DNA of 7,248 nt from contig JAJUFK010000115.1 of the NCBI GenBank assembly GCA_029266015.1, forward strand, positions 1 through 7,248. Reading direction: 5' to 3'. Below are positions 6,947-7,248 of the stretch, piece by piece. The stretch is from Bacteroidota bacterium (GTDB lineage: Bacteria; Bacteroidota; Bacteroidia; Bacteroidales; UBA1715). Made by a program: the position numbers and the translations under genes. The notes under the pieces were generated by a model that saw nothing but the letters and a program-made list of their open reading frames with translations, did not search any database and was not told where the DNA came from. Positions within the stretch are counted from its first letter, which is position 1, and each line of letters opens with the position of its first letter.

Positions 6947-7248
6947 TTATTGTATTGTTCGTTGTTTCCATTGTATAGGAATAAGTATTGCAAAAATAGG
7001 GATAAATGTAATATAAAATACATATAAAGGTTCAAATATAGGAACTAACCATATAAGTTTTATTGTATTGAAGTGTTGTAAGACTTTGTAAAAGAACATA
7101 TTGTCAATAAGAGTTTTTGATAGTAATAATATAAGTAACGTTGGCAAAAATTGAGACCAAACTAATGTAAAAAGTGTTGTGCAACATATTGTAAAACTCA
7201 TGGCAAATACAATAATAGAAACACTAATAGCATCTGTATCTTTATAGC
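6947..7248 (-). CDS. C-terminal part of an integral membrane protein, possibly a family 2 glycosyltransferase
   Basis: The frame is open to the right edge: codons continue upstream of the ATG at 7201 (YKDTDAISVSIIVFA), so that ATG is probably internal and the gene starts outside the window. About 100 residues are visible, with two or three hydrophobic segments and a polar end (QWKQRTIQ). A membrane stretch containing FEPLYVFYI followed by a W-K ending resembles the C-terminal tails of Bacteroidetes membrane-bound family 2 glycosyltransferases, but the catalytic domain is not in view and the assignment is tentative. Its TAA is one base from the spmAB ATG, which suggests one operon and possible translational coupling. 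Confidence 0.6.
   Translation of the reverse strand, partial: YKDTDAISVSIIVFAMSFTICCTTLFTLVWSQFLPTLLILLLSKTLIDNMFFYKVLQHFNTIKLIWLVPIFEPLYVFYITFIPIFAILIPIQWKQRTIQ

Noticed and set aside
1..7248. CRISPR array, tRNA, rRNA or CIRCE heat-shock operator
   Set aside because: No regularly spaced repeats, cloverleaf-like sequence, rRNA segment, or TTAGCACTC-type inverted repeat was found by reading both strands.

Overview
The window is AT-rich DNA from a member of the Bacteroidota, most likely order Bacteroidales. Three things support this: two proteins with C-terminal type IX secretion (T9SS) sorting domains, an HtpG of the long Bacteroidetes form (681 aa), and a fused SpmA-SpmB membrane protein. 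The assignment rests on family knowledge; no rRNA or other taxonomic marker is present.

Left part (1-1681, plus strand): two tandem paralogous T9SS cargo proteins. The first is cut by the window's left edge. The second is complete, but its signal peptide lies in a different frame from its mature part, and the two frames meet at a run of seven T. Between them is a 5'-truncated remnant of another secreted-protein module. A strong hairpin with A and T flanks at 1650-1681 closes this block and can also terminate transcription arriving from the right.

Middle gap (1682-1972): no gene, but unusually dense in inverted repeats. There is a 92-bp element with 18-bp arms at 1745-1836, and 12 bases further on a nested hairpin structure at 1849-1944.

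Right part (1973-7248, all minus strand): transcription runs right to left. In that order the genes are: the C-terminal end of an integral membrane protein (possibly a family 2 glycosyltransferase); spmAB, separated from it by one base; an unrecognised 180-aa protein with one C-terminal membrane anchor; a receiver-domain protein with a predicted coiled-coil N-terminus and a C-terminal membrane anchor; a terminator; and htpG. The first three are packed closely enough to be one operon. The receiver protein and htpG are probably separate units.

The parts most worth follow-up are the frameshifted signal peptide, the repeat-dense gap, and the two tail-anchored proteins next to spmAB, one of them a complete phosphoreceiver with no output domain.
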